This document shows, in pieces, positions 31,124-40,416 of a stretch of 64,000 bases of DNA. The notes beneath the pieces were generated by a model that had not been told where the DNA came from, searched no databases, and saw nothing but the letters and a program-made list of their open reading frames with translations. Location of the stretch: NCBI GenBank assembly GCA_902595845.1, contig CACJRN010000004.1, positions 53,737 to 117,736 on the forward strand. The letters run 5' to 3'. Numbering within the stretch: the first letter of the stretch is position 1; each line of letters opens with the position of its first letter. Source of the DNA: an uncultured Gammaproteobacteria bacterium (GTDB taxonomy: Bacteria > Pseudomonadota > Gammaproteobacteria > Steroidobacterales > UBA11654). Made by a program: the position numbers and the translations under genes.

Positions 31124-31717
31124 TTATTCCACATTCTGATTATGACCAATTGGCGGATAGTTTTTAGGATTACAATCTTCTGGTGAATAAGCTAAGACAG
31201 ATTGATAGAGTTCATTTTCCTTTTGAACGGCTTCCTCTGAGATACAGGCGATTGCTTCCCAATCATCTTCTGAAAATACTTCTTTTTCTAGTTCATATGT
31301 TGAGTGTCTATTTGAAGCTAGCATATTTAAAAATGCATTGAGGAATTCTTCGGCATCTATTTTGAAATCTTGTAATCCATATAATCCAGTTGTAATCAAA
31401 TGATTTTTACTATTCTCAAGATTATCAATGAATTGTTCCATTGAGACCAATCCAGTTTCTAGTTTATTTAATTTCTCTTTATATTCTTTGTTATCTTCAC
31501 TTACATGAGGGATGAGCCTTTGATGTAAAACATGATCTTGTTCAATGAGCCTTCTCAACGAAAAAGAAAGATAATCACAGCACGCAATTAAAAAATTAAC
31601 TGATCTTGGGTCAGGATTTTCAGTTTTTATTCCATCTGCAAAGGCTCTTCTGACTTGAGAAAGATGAGTTCTTTCATTTGAAACATGTTTCTCGAAACCA
31701 TTCTTATCTTTTTCCAT
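31124..31717 (-). CDS. hypothetical helical protein, possibly hemerythrin-like
   Basis: Predicted all-helical; LIEQDHVLHQRLIPHV and RHSTYELEKEVFSEDDWEAI segments; immediately downstream of the propeller gene. Confidence 0.5.
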   Translation of the reverse strand: MEKDKNGFEKHVSNERTHLSQVRRAFADGIKTENPDPRSVNFLIACCDYLSFSLRRLIEQDHVLHQRLIPHVSEDNKEYKEKLNKLETGLVSMEQFIDNLENSKNHLITTGLYGLQDFKIDAEEFLNAFLNMLASNRHSTYELEKEVFSEDDWEAIACISEEAVQKENELYQSVLAYSPEDCNPKNYPPIGHNQNVE

Positions 31718-32790
31718 TATTCCTCCAATTTACAAACATAGACCTTATCATCTGTTATGGAGCCAATTAGCAAATTATCCTCCCATTGCACACCAACACT
31801 GGCGGTTGAAATATCATCACCAAGACTGAGGAACAAGACTTCCCTTGTTTTTAAGTATTTTGCTTTATTCGAATCAAATATAAGCGACTCTATCTTTGAT
31901 GGAGAGGGCTTGTATTCACCTTTTTGAAGCGATACAAAATGCTGAATCAATGAAAGAACACTCGCAACTTGTGCAACATTTATTTTATCTTCCAAGACGC
32001 TTATGTTATCGGGTGATCCATCAAGCGAGATAGACCCTAACTTCTCTAGCTTGCCATCATCAAGTTGCTTCAGAACTCTGATTCTTTTTGCATTTGTTTC
32101 TGAAGCAATAATGTAGCCCTCTTTAGTGACATTAAGACCGGATACAGATGCGAGGTTTTCAGCAGCAATGCTCATATCGATGCCATCATAAAAAATGATT
32201 GTTGAATAAGGTCTTCCGAGTTGTTGTTGAATCTTTTCAAATGAACTGATGTTTGAATTAAACATACTGTCATTCCCAATATATAGTTTATCTTCGGCGA
32301 CTAATACGAGGTCATTGGGGCTTTCCAGCAATGAACTACTCAAAGTTTTGATATGCTCAACGCCTGTTTCAGATATCAAAAACATTTCAATTGATTCAGG
32401 CTCTATGCCTCTCTCTTTGGGATGATTAATAGCAACCAAAGTATCTCCATATAAGGATAAGCCATGCGGTCTAAAATTATCCAAGCCTTCACCAGAGAAA
32501 ACGTTTTCTACTTTCCATGGCATGCTATTGAGATCAATCTTTTCAATGCTTCCTTGGACATCTTTTTTTTCAATTAAACCTCTGCGGTCAAGTATGGAAA
32601 GATAAGCAATTCCATTTTTATAATCTATTTCGATATCTTCAGCGCTTCCATCAAGTTCAATTGCTTGACAGCTGTTTGGCTTCTTTTCATTGATTGTGAC
32701 AAAGACATCTAATCTCCAAGCCATTAGTAGAGAGAACGCCATTATTACCAAAATGATACAAAGTGTTACTTTTGTTATTTTTTTTATCAT
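31717..32790 (-). CDS. membrane-anchored paraoxonase/arylesterase-like beta-propeller protein
   Basis: N-terminal TM; FRPHGLSLYGDTLVAINHP, ESPNDLVLVAEDKLYIGNDS, VTKEGYIIASETNAKRIRV; ATG at 32790 preferred over extended start. Confidence 0.75.
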   Translation of the reverse strand: MIKKITKVTLCIILVIMAFSLLMAWRLDVFVTINEKKPNSCQAIELDGSAEDIEIDYKNGIAYLSILDRRGLIEKKDVQGSIEKIDLNSMPWKVENVFSGEGLDNFRPHGLSLYGDTLVAINHPKERGIEPESIEMFLISETGVEHIKTLSSSLLESPNDLVLVAEDKLYIGNDSMFNSNISSFEKIQQQLGRPYSTIIFYDGIDMSIAAENLASVSGLNVTKEGYIIASETNAKRIRVLKQLDDGKLEKLGSISLDGSPDNISVLEDKINVAQVASVLSLIQHFVSLQKGEYKPSPSKIESLIFDSNKAKYLKTREVLFLSLGDDISTASVGVQWEDNLLIGSITDDKVYVCKLEE

Positions 32791-32841
32791 CACACTTAGT
32801 GTAGTGTTATTATTTTTAATAATAAAATTTAAAATCAAAAT

Positions 32842-34182
32842 ATGGATATAGGAAATAATTCTGATCAGCCAATGGGCTTAAAGTTTGGTCCCATAGTCTT
32901 GTTACCTGAGATTGAAAAACGTCATTTATTTACCTTATTTTTCGGAGCTTTCTTTGGCATAGCCAGCATGGCTTTTGTCAATGTTTTTAATTATTCGATT
33001 TTTAGCGCTCTTGGCATTCCACAAGAAGAATTCGGGAGTGTAGCTGGAACCCTGACTGCTGTTCAAGAAGTTGTCGTTGTCTCAGTGATTGGCCTTTTTG
33101 GCGCGCTGTCAGATAAGATAGGCAGAAGATTTGTATACTCCTTGGGTTTCTTCTTATTGGGCGTTGGTTATTTTATTTATCCTTTAGCAGATAACACCAC
33201 AGAACTATATTTCTTCAGGATTTTTGTTGCATTGGGCTGTGCTGCAAACACTGTTATGTTACCAACCGTTGCTAATGACTATGTGCATGGTAGTACTAGA
33301 GGAAGGTTGATTGCATTCACATCAATACTCAATGGTCTCGGACTCGTTCTGATCATTTCAACATTTAGAAATTTTGCAACATTCTATGAGCAACTTCAGG
33401 CTCCCGAATATTTAATAAACCTTGGGTACGATTCAGCAAACTGGGCTCAGTATGTCTTTTGGTCTGCTTCCACTATGGTTTTTATCGTTTCAGTGGTTTT
33501 GTTTTTCAATCTCAAAAAAGGGACCGCAGAGGCGACTGCTAAAAAAGATTCATATTTTTCTACTCTAGGAGTTGCTGTAAAAGAAGCTAAAAACCCGAGA
33601 GTTGCTTTGGCATACACAGCCGGAGTTGTTTCCAGAGGTGATCTGGCAGTTGTCAGTACCTTTTTTGCTCTTTGGTTAGGCATTGAGTTTGAATCGTTGG
33701 GCATGAGCAAATCTGAAGCTCAGAAAATGGCAGCACTTTTATATGTTGCGGTTCAAGCATGTGCAATTCCAGGGGCATTGCTAATCAATTTTTTCATCGA
33801 TAAGTTTGACCGTGTTTTGGCGCTTGCCATATCCATGGGTATTGCTGCCACTGGTTATTTATATCTTGGCTTTATTGAGGATGTTCAAGGCATTCAGATG
33901 TACATCGGTGTCGGTCTGCTTGGTCTAGGGGAGATATTTGCCAACATTTCTGCCATATCTCTTATCGGGAGTGTCGCACCTCCAAAAGCAAGAGGAGCTG
34001 TGATTGGTGGATTCAGTTTCTTCGGAGCGGTTGGAATTTTTCTTGTTGCAGGGATTGGAGGCCAAATATTTGATAGCATCAGCCCAACTGCACCGTTTAC
34101 CATGGTTGGCATCGCCAATCTTACCCTTTTAATGTTAGCTCTACTGTTGTTATTCATAGAGCGAAGAAAAAAAGAAAACTAA
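32842..34182 (+). CDS. major facilitator superfamily transporter
   Basis: 12-TM pattern; GALSDKIGRRFVYSLGFF MFS signature. Confidence 0.9.
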   Translation: MDIGNNSDQPMGLKFGPIVLLPEIEKRHLFTLFFGAFFGIASMAFVNVFNYSIFSALGIPQEEFGSVAGTLTAVQEVVVVSVIGLFGALSDKIGRRFVYSLGFFLLGVGYFIYPLADNTTELYFFRIFVALGCAANTVMLPTVANDYVHGSTRGRLIAFTSILNGLGLVLIISTFRNFATFYEQLQAPEYLINLGYDSANWAQYVFWSASTMVFIVSVVLFFNLKKGTAEATAKKDSYFSTLGVAVKEAKNPRVALAYTAGVVSRGDLAVVSTFFALWLGIEFESLGMSKSEAQKMAALLYVAVQACAIPGALLINFFIDKFDRVLALAISMGIAATGYLYLGFIEDVQGIQMYIGVGLLGLGEIFANISAISLIGSVAPPKARGAVIGGFSFFGAVGIFLVAGIGGQIFDSISPTAPFTMVGIANLTLLMLALLLLFIERRKKEN

Positions 34183-34194
34183 TTTGAGGTAATT

Positions 34195-35187
34195 ATGAAA
34201 AGAAGAGATTTTTTTAAGAATGTCGGAAATGTTGGAGCTTTCGGTGCTGGAGCAATGGCTCTTGGTATGATGGCAGATAATGCGAAAGCAGATCAAGCGG
34301 CTGCATATGGCTCATCAACTGGTGAAGCCCTAAATGGCCCATATTTGGATTTATCCAAGGGACCAGATAATAAGATTGCATATTCAAGAATGAATGGCGA
34401 CTTGGATGAATCAAAGCAAAAGTATGGCTGGTTTAAAGGCTATATAATGGCGGTAAGACCAAATAAACCAATAGTTGACTGTGTTGGAATTGAGGGCTTT
34501 GGGGTTTCAAGATTGGAACAACAAGCCGATGGTTCTTATGCAAAAATACTTAGAGAGGTGGGACTATACACTGACCTTAGAACTGGCGAGGTTCTTGAAG
34601 AATGGAAAAACCCAATGACCAACGAAACAGTCAAGGTATATCCCATTGCCAATGATCCATTTAATTATGTTATTGAGGATTATTTCCCTGCACCCCCACA
34701 ATTTGGTGGACTGAATACTGAAAAACCGCCTCGAATCCCATTTGTACTGCCATGGCAGCAAAGGGGAAACAGAATTGATATGGAAATACATATTAATCTG
34801 TTTTATCCGAATGCATTGGATCCAAAGAAATGGGTCCGAGAATCAAGCGGCCCAATGGTGACAGTATCAGAAATGTTTGCTTTTCATGTGGATGCTCAGC
34901 AGATGCAGGATCCAAGCTATACAACATTACCATTCAGCGGTACATGGGGTAGGATAACTCCATTTTTGCCATGGATGCTTATGGGTCAAGAGCCAGGGCA
35001 TTGTTTGTATCAGGCATTTATGGGATCAGGTGAGGATCTTGAGCAAGTTCATAGTAGACAAATGCTTGATTACGTTGAAAAGCATTATCCAAAATACTTT
35101 ACTGCTCCAGAAACATACGATCCAAATACGCCAAGCTTATCGAGTCTTGAGTTGTATGCCATTGAGCAAGAACCCTTCCAAGGATAG
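34195..35187 (+). CDS. DUF1838-family protein with Tat signal
   Basis: MKRRDFFKNVGNVGAFGAGAMALG leader; TGEVLEEWKNPMTNETVKVYP; paralogous to 49916-50782. Confidence 0.8.
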   Translation: MKRRDFFKNVGNVGAFGAGAMALGMMADNAKADQAAAYGSSTGEALNGPYLDLSKGPDNKIAYSRMNGDLDESKQKYGWFKGYIMAVRPNKPIVDCVGIEGFGVSRLEQQADGSYAKILREVGLYTDLRTGEVLEEWKNPMTNETVKVYPIANDPFNYVIEDYFPAPPQFGGLNTEKPPRIPFVLPWQQRGNRIDMEIHINLFYPNALDPKKWVRESSGPMVTVSEMFAFHVDAQQMQDPSYTTLPFSGTWGRITPFLPWMLMGQEPGHCLYQAFMGSGEDLEQVHSRQMLDYVEKHYPKYFTAPETYDPNTPSLSSLELYAIEQEPFQG

Positions 35188-35192
35188 CTGAA

Positions 35193-35750
35193 GTGACAAA
35201 ACCAACACCTCATTTGAAAAGAGTGAGCAAGAATAATTTGCCTGATGATATGAAGCAGAGCTGGGATCAGGCAAATGATTTAACTGGCGATGCAACCTTC
35301 GTTGAAGTATCAGGTAACAACCCAGATGTATACCGATGGTACCTTGATGAGTTCTATCAAAAGCTATTTTATTCGGATCGACTAGAAACAACTCTTGTTG
35401 AATTGGTCAGACTCAGGCTTGCAAATGTTCATGGATGCGCCTTTTGTAATAAAGGGGATACTGCACATGCCCTTCAATCAGGAATCTCTCAAGAGCAAAT
35501 CGATTCATTGGAGGATTATATGAACGGACCTTTTTCTGATCGTGAAAAGTCTGCATTGATGCTCGCAGATCAAATGGTACTGACTAATGAAAAGGGCAAT
35601 ATATCCTCAGATTTATACTCCGAGCTTAATACCCATTTTAATGATGGAGAAATTTATGAACTGGGTATGATAATGGCTGTACTTGTAGGTGTTGCGAAAT
35701 TTACTTTTGTCTATGATTTGGTAGAGAAAGAGGATTATTGCCCCTTTTAG
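35193..35750 (+). CDS. carboxymuconolactone decarboxylase/AhpD-like protein
   Basis: VRLRLANVHGCAFCNKGDTAHALQSG CxxC motif. Confidence 0.85.
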   Translation: MTKPTPHLKRVSKNNLPDDMKQSWDQANDLTGDATFVEVSGNNPDVYRWYLDEFYQKLFYSDRLETTLVELVRLRLANVHGCAFCNKGDTAHALQSGISQEQIDSLEDYMNGPFSDREKSALMLADQMVLTNEKGNISSDLYSELNTHFNDGEIYELGMIMAVLVGVAKFTFVYDLVEKEDYCPF

Positions 35751-36139
35751 CTTTCAGGCACCAACCCCTCATGATGATGCAATATTTTCCATTGTTCATT
35801 CTCCAATATAAGAACATCAGTAATTCTTACTTTACCTTTTAGAGAATTTGGTTCCTGGTATTCAAACTCAAGGCAGTAAGTTGCAATGGCAAAGTCTCCC
35901 ATGACTCTGATCACTGGTTCATCCAAATCAATAGTCAAATGACCTCTTGATTTCTTTTGAGATTGATCACGTTCATGAAATATTTCTAATTCTTTCTTGC
36001 CAACAATAATATCGGGAGTAAATACATCCCAGACACTCGCTTCCTCATGTAAGTGACTTTCAATCTTATGTGTATTCCCATCTTTAAAAGCATCAAAGAT
36101 GGACTGGATCATTTCCTTAATTTTTTCAGTATCTTCCAC
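35747..36139 (-). CDS. SnoaL-like/NTF2-fold protein
   Basis: Small cone-fold pattern IQSIFDAFKDGNTHKIESHLHEEASVWDVFTPDIIVGKKEL ... VRITDVLILENEQWKILHHHEGLVP. Confidence 0.85.
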   Translation of the reverse strand: MEDTEKIKEMIQSIFDAFKDGNTHKIESHLHEEASVWDVFTPDIIVGKKELEIFHERDQSQKKSRGHLTIDLDEPVIRVMGDFAIATYCLEFEYQEPNSLKGKVRITDVLILENEQWKILHHHEGLVPES

Positions 36140-36205
36140 GTTTATTGAAATTATGTTTCTATTTAGTCTACTATTTGTAGATCGTTAATAAAGGGGCACA
36201 GGGGT

Positions 36206-37543
36206 ATGAGCGATTCATTTCTTTCAATTAAAGTTTTAGGAAGCAGTAGATACAAAGTTGATTTAGTCGAGGGAGTGACAAGAGTAAATTTTTTATCTAT
36301 TTGCTACGCAGCACTAACAACCATAGGTTTATTAACATTTATTTCTTATGCCACAACTTATGTTGTCGTTGAAAACCTCAATTATCAAAGAGATCAGATA
36401 GGAACCATTGTTGGAGATCTTCAAGTTGTTGCAGAAATAGTCCTTTTACTTGTTTTTCTCCCGGTCGGGCTCATTGCTGACAAGATAGGACGGAGGCAAG
36501 TCTATGCCTTCGGCATGGCAACTATGGCACTCTCTTATTTCCTCTATCCACTGGCAACAGGCATCCAAGAACTGACCATGTATCGAGTTGTATACGCAAT
36601 AGGAATGGGTGCTGCAACTGGTATGCTTGGCACTGTTACAGCAGATTATCCTCAAAATCATACAAGGGGGAAGATGATTGCTGTTACTGGGATTATGAAT
36701 GCATTGGGTGTTATTTTCGTGTCACTTGTTTTTGCTAGATTACCAAAAACCTTTGCTGATGCTGGATATGATGAAGTCACTGCAGGAATGTATGCAATGT
36801 GGATTGTTGCTGGTATGTGCTTGATTACAGCAACAGTTGTTGGTTTTGGTTTGAAGAAGGGAACTCCAACTGAAGAGCAAAAGAAAATTCCTTATCGTGA
36901 ACAGATCCGCTCAGGATTGGCAGAAGGGAAGAACCCAAGGATTCTTTTGGCTTACTTTGCCGCATTTGTCGCAAGGAGCGATCTTGTGATACTTGGTACT
37001 TTTGTCGTCTTATGGGGCGTTGCATCTGGAGTGGATGCTGGCCTTGAAACTTCAGAGGCAACGCGCAAGGCAAGACTTTTATTTGTCACATCGACATCTG
37101 CCGCACTTATTGCCTCACCATTCATTGGTTATTTGATGGATAAGGGCGATCGAATCATATCTGTGAGTATTTGTATGGCAATTGCTGCTGTGGGTTACTG
37201 CTCAATGTTTTTTATAGACAATGTTCTTGATCCAAAATATTTACCACTTTTCGCCTTACTTGGATGGGGTCAGCAATGTGCCTTCTTTGCGGCCACTACA
37301 TTATTGGGACAAGAAGCTCCAAAAATGAAGAGAGGAGCCATCGTTGGTGTTTTTAATCTAGCGGGTGCAATAGGAATTTTAATTTCTTCTGGAATTGGTG
37401 GAAGGATGTTTGATGCAATTGGCCCATCTGCACCATTTATTCTGATTGGAGTTTGCAATATCTTTGTTAGCATCTTTGCCATATATGTTTCAAGAGTTGC
37501 ACCTACACCTCTGGTTGATTCCACTCAAAGTCAAAGACCTTAG
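36206..37543 (+). CDS. major facilitator superfamily transporter (paralogue of 32842-34182)
   Basis: VGLIADKIGRRQVYAFGM; multi-TM; shared TADYP..TRGKMIA region with the first MFS. Confidence 0.9.
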   Translation: MSDSFLSIKVLGSSRYKVDLVEGVTRVNFLSICYAALTTIGLLTFISYATTYVVVENLNYQRDQIGTIVGDLQVVAEIVLLLVFLPVGLIADKIGRRQVYAFGMATMALSYFLYPLATGIQELTMYRVVYAIGMGAATGMLGTVTADYPQNHTRGKMIAVTGIMNALGVIFVSLVFARLPKTFADAGYDEVTAGMYAMWIVAGMCLITATVVGFGLKKGTPTEEQKKIPYREQIRSGLAEGKNPRILLAYFAAFVARSDLVILGTFVVLWGVASGVDAGLETSEATRKARLLFVTSTSAALIASPFIGYLMDKGDRIISVSICMAIAAVGYCSMFFIDNVLDPKYLPLFALLGWGQQCAFFAATTLLGQEAPKMKRGAIVGVFNLAGAIGILISSGIGGRMFDAIGPSAPFILIGVCNIFVSIFAIYVSRVAPTPLVDSTQSQRP

Positions 37544-37572
37544 TATTTAAAAAAAAGAATTAAGTAGAGATC

Positions 37573-37649
37573 TGGCGCGCCCGGAGAGATTCGAACTCCC
37601 GACCTTGTGGTTCGTAGCCACACGCTCTATCCAGCTGAGCTACGGGCGC
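37573..37649 (-). tRNA. tRNA-Arg (anticodon ACG), encoded CCA
   Basis: Reverse complement GCGCCCGTAGCTCAGCTGGATAGAGCGTGTGGCTACGAACCACAAGGTCGGGAGTTCGAATCTCTCCGGGCGCGCCA; acceptor, D, anticodon and T stems all pair. Confidence 0.97.
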
Positions 37650-37689
37650 ACTCAAATAACATTATAGAGAATAAGTTACTTTCTGTGAG

Positions 37690-38463
37690 CTAGAATTGAT
37701 CTTTACGATTTCTTATTTCAGCAAAAACCTCAGTTCTTGTTGATTCCATCATGCCTAATCCCATCCTTATTTCTTGATCATCTGACCTAAGAAAAGGATT
37801 TGTCTTCTTCTCTAAATGAAGTTGAGTGGGCACAGTAGGAATCAACTCTCTTCGCAAATCATCAACTTCTGATTTTCTTTGGATAAGATCCTGATTCATT
37901 CCATCAACCGTGATTGCAAATTCAGCATTGGCTTGAGTATATTCATGAGCACAATAGAGCAAGGTTTCATCTGGCCATGACATAATTAGATCAAGTGATT
38001 CAATCATTTGTTGAGGTGTGCCCTCAAATAATCTGCCACAGCCCATGACAAAAATCGTGTCACCGACAAAAGCAATTTTTTCACTTTCAAAATGATAGAC
38101 CATGTGTCCTGTCGTGTGGCCCGGTGTATGAAATCCCTTAACCTCAAAAGATCCAAACTTAAATTCTTGTCCATGTTCTATGGGAAGATCTATTCCTGGA
38201 ATCCTTTCTATGTCCTCAGCTGGTCCAATGATTATGCAATTTGTTTTTTTCTTGAGCTCTAGATTGCCTCCTGCATGATCGTAATGATGATGTGTATTGA
38301 TAATATGAGTTAACTCCCAACCCTTTTGATTCAGCGCATCCTCGATTGCACTGACATCTGGCGTATCAATTGAAGCTGTTAGATTCTCTTCTGAATCATG
38401 GATTAGGAAACCATAATTATCTGATAAACATGGAAACATATGGACTTCTAGTTGAGCATTCAT
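37690..38463 (-). CDS. gloB: hydroxyacylglutathione hydrolase (glyoxalase II)
   Basis: INTHHHYDHAGGN, GHTTGHMVYH, VGDTIFVMGCGRLFEGTPQQM. Confidence 0.95.
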   Translation of the reverse strand: MNAQLEVHMFPCLSDNYGFLIHDSEENLTASIDTPDVSAIEDALNQKGWELTHIINTHHHYDHAGGNLELKKKTNCIIIGPAEDIERIPGIDLPIEHGQEFKFGSFEVKGFHTPGHTTGHMVYHFESEKIAFVGDTIFVMGCGRLFEGTPQQMIESLDLIMSWPDETLLYCAHEYTQANAEFAITVDGMNQDLIQRKSEVDDLRRELIPTVPTQLHLEKKTNPFLRSDDQEIRMGLGMMESTRTEVFAEIRNRKDQF

Positions 38464-38469
38464 CGAAGC

Positions 38470-39000
38470 TTATTCCTCATTCAATCGGGGCATCAATTCC
38501 ACAAGATTGCAGGGTTTTGTTCTGCTGTCTAATTGATCTTTGATTAAGAAATTCCAACCATCCTTACATGCACCTGGTGAGCCAGGAAGACAGAAAATAA
38601 ATGTTCCATTAGCCACACCCGCAAAGGCTCTCGACTGCAGTGTGGAGGTTTTAATGTTTTGATAAGAAAGGCTTCTAAACATTTCTCCAAAACCATCAAT
38701 TGTCTTATCGAGAAGAGGAAGGATGGCTTCAGGCGTTCCATCTTTTCCAGTAATTCCCGTTCCACCAGTTGTGATGATCCCATGGATATTCTCATCCAGG
38801 ATCCATTGTGAAATGATTGCTCTGATTTCATATAGATTGTCTTTACAGATCTTTCGATCACTTAGAAAGTGCCCTTGCTCTTTCAATGCAGAGACAAGAT
38901 ATTCACCAGAGTCATCTTGTTCAATACTTCTCGTATCTGAGATCGTCAAGACAGAAATATTAATTGCCTTGAAGTCATTATTTGTATCGTTAGTCATCAC
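38470..39000 (-). CDS. moaB: molybdenum cofactor biosynthesis protein B
   Basis: VLTISDTRSIEQDDSGEYL, ITTGGTGITGKDGTPEA, FCLPGSPGA. Confidence 0.92.
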   Translation of the reverse strand: MMTNDTNNDFKAINISVLTISDTRSIEQDDSGEYLVSALKEQGHFLSDRKICKDNLYEIRAIISQWILDENIHGIITTGGTGITGKDGTPEAILPLLDKTIDGFGEMFRSLSYQNIKTSTLQSRAFAGVANGTFIFCLPGSPGACKDGWNFLIKDQLDSRTKPCNLVELMPRLNEE

Positions 39001-39090
39001 TACATTTTATTTTACATTTAGAGACATATCCATTGATTGAGTTAGAAATTAGAGCGTACAATAGGCATATATTTTTTTGAGGACAATTCG

Positions 39091-40407
39091 ATGAGCAATG
39101 CTTTACCAAATTTAGAACATTATTGGATGCCATTCACTGGCAATAGATACTTTAAGAAGAATCCAAGAATGTTTAAGGAAGCGAGTGGCATGCATTACAC
39201 CACATATGATGATAAAACTGTTATGGATGGTGTCTCAGGTCTTTGGTGTTGCAATGCAGGACACTGTCATCCAAAAATAGTTGAAGCCATCCAAAAACAA
39301 GCAGAAACATTGGATTACGCAACTGCCTTTCAGCTTGGCCATCCAACAATCTTTGCAATGGCTGAAAAGTTGGTAGACATGGCACCAAAGGAACTGACGC
39401 ATGCTTTTTTCACAAATTCTGGTTCAGAGGCTGTCGATACAGCTCTTAAAATTGCTCTTGCATATCATCGAGCCAGAGGCGAGGGACATAGAACAAGACT
39501 GATCGGCAGAGAAAAGGGATATCATGGTGTTGGTTTTGGCGGGATTTCAGTTGGCGGTATGTCACCCAATCGCAAGATGTTTGGCGCAATGCTACCTGGA
39601 GTCGATCATCTGAAACATACTCATAATCTAGAGCACAATGCTTACTCAGTTGGTCAACCAAAATGGGGAGATCATCTTGCTGATCAGCTAACAGAAATAT
39701 TGATGTTGCATGACCCGTCCACTGTGGCGGCAGTCATTATGGAGCCCATCGCTGGTTCGGCTGGTGTTTATCTTCCACCTGTTGGTTACCTCAATCGGAT
39801 CAGAGAAATATGTGATGAGCATGGAATTTTACTCATCCTTGATGAAGTCATTACCGGATTTGGCAGAACTGGAAGTAATTTTGGTTCAGATGCATTTGGT
39901 GTGACACCGGATATCATGACCATTGCAAAAGGGATGACGAGTGGAACAGTTCCAATGGGTGGGGTATTGGTTAAGGAAGAGATTTACGATACTTTCATGA
40001 CTGGACCTGAGGATGCGATCGAGTTTTTTCACGGTTATACCTACTCAGGACATCCTTTGGCTGCAGCAGCAGGACTGGCAACACTCAAGGTTTATGAAGA
40101 AGAAGGACTTTTTGAAAATGCAAGGAAACTGGCACCAGTTTTGGAAGAAGAGATCCATCAAATCAAAGGAACGAAACATGTGATTGATATCAGAAATTTT
40201 GGTTTATTGGGCGCAGTTGAACTGAATCCAATTGAAGGCAAGCCAACTGCAAGGGCGCTCAGTGTATTTAGAGAGTGTTATGACAGAGGCGTTCTGATCA
40301 GAACCACTGGTGACACAATTGCGATGTGCCCTCCATTTATTGCAACTGCCGATGATATTAGAAAAGTGGTGCATACTGTCAAAGAATCACTAGAAGCAAT
40401 CGAATAA
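39091..40407 (+). CDS. omega-amino acid (beta-alanine)--pyruvate aminotransferase, class III
   Basis: HYWMPFTGNRYFKKNPRMF, FFTNSGSEAVDTALKIA, LILDEVITGFGRTG, HGYTYSGHPLAAAAGLA. Confidence 0.9.
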   Translation: MSNALPNLEHYWMPFTGNRYFKKNPRMFKEASGMHYTTYDDKTVMDGVSGLWCCNAGHCHPKIVEAIQKQAETLDYATAFQLGHPTIFAMAEKLVDMAPKELTHAFFTNSGSEAVDTALKIALAYHRARGEGHRTRLIGREKGYHGVGFGGISVGGMSPNRKMFGAMLPGVDHLKHTHNLEHNAYSVGQPKWGDHLADQLTEILMLHDPSTVAAVIMEPIAGSAGVYLPPVGYLNRIREICDEHGILLILDEVITGFGRTGSNFGSDAFGVTPDIMTIAKGMTSGTVPMGGVLVKEEIYDTFMTGPEDAIEFFHGYTYSGHPLAAAAGLATLKVYEEEGLFENARKLAPVLEEEIHQIKGTKHVIDIRNFGLLGAVELNPIEGKPTARALSVFRECYDRGVLIRTTGDTIAMCPPFIATADDIRKVVHTVKESLEAIE

Positions 40408-40416
40408 GAGCCAACT

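Noticed and set aside
37573-37649. tRNA-Arg as an integration site for a genomic island
   Set aside because: No integrase, no duplicated 3' tRNA fragment seen nearby, no other mobility gene in the window.
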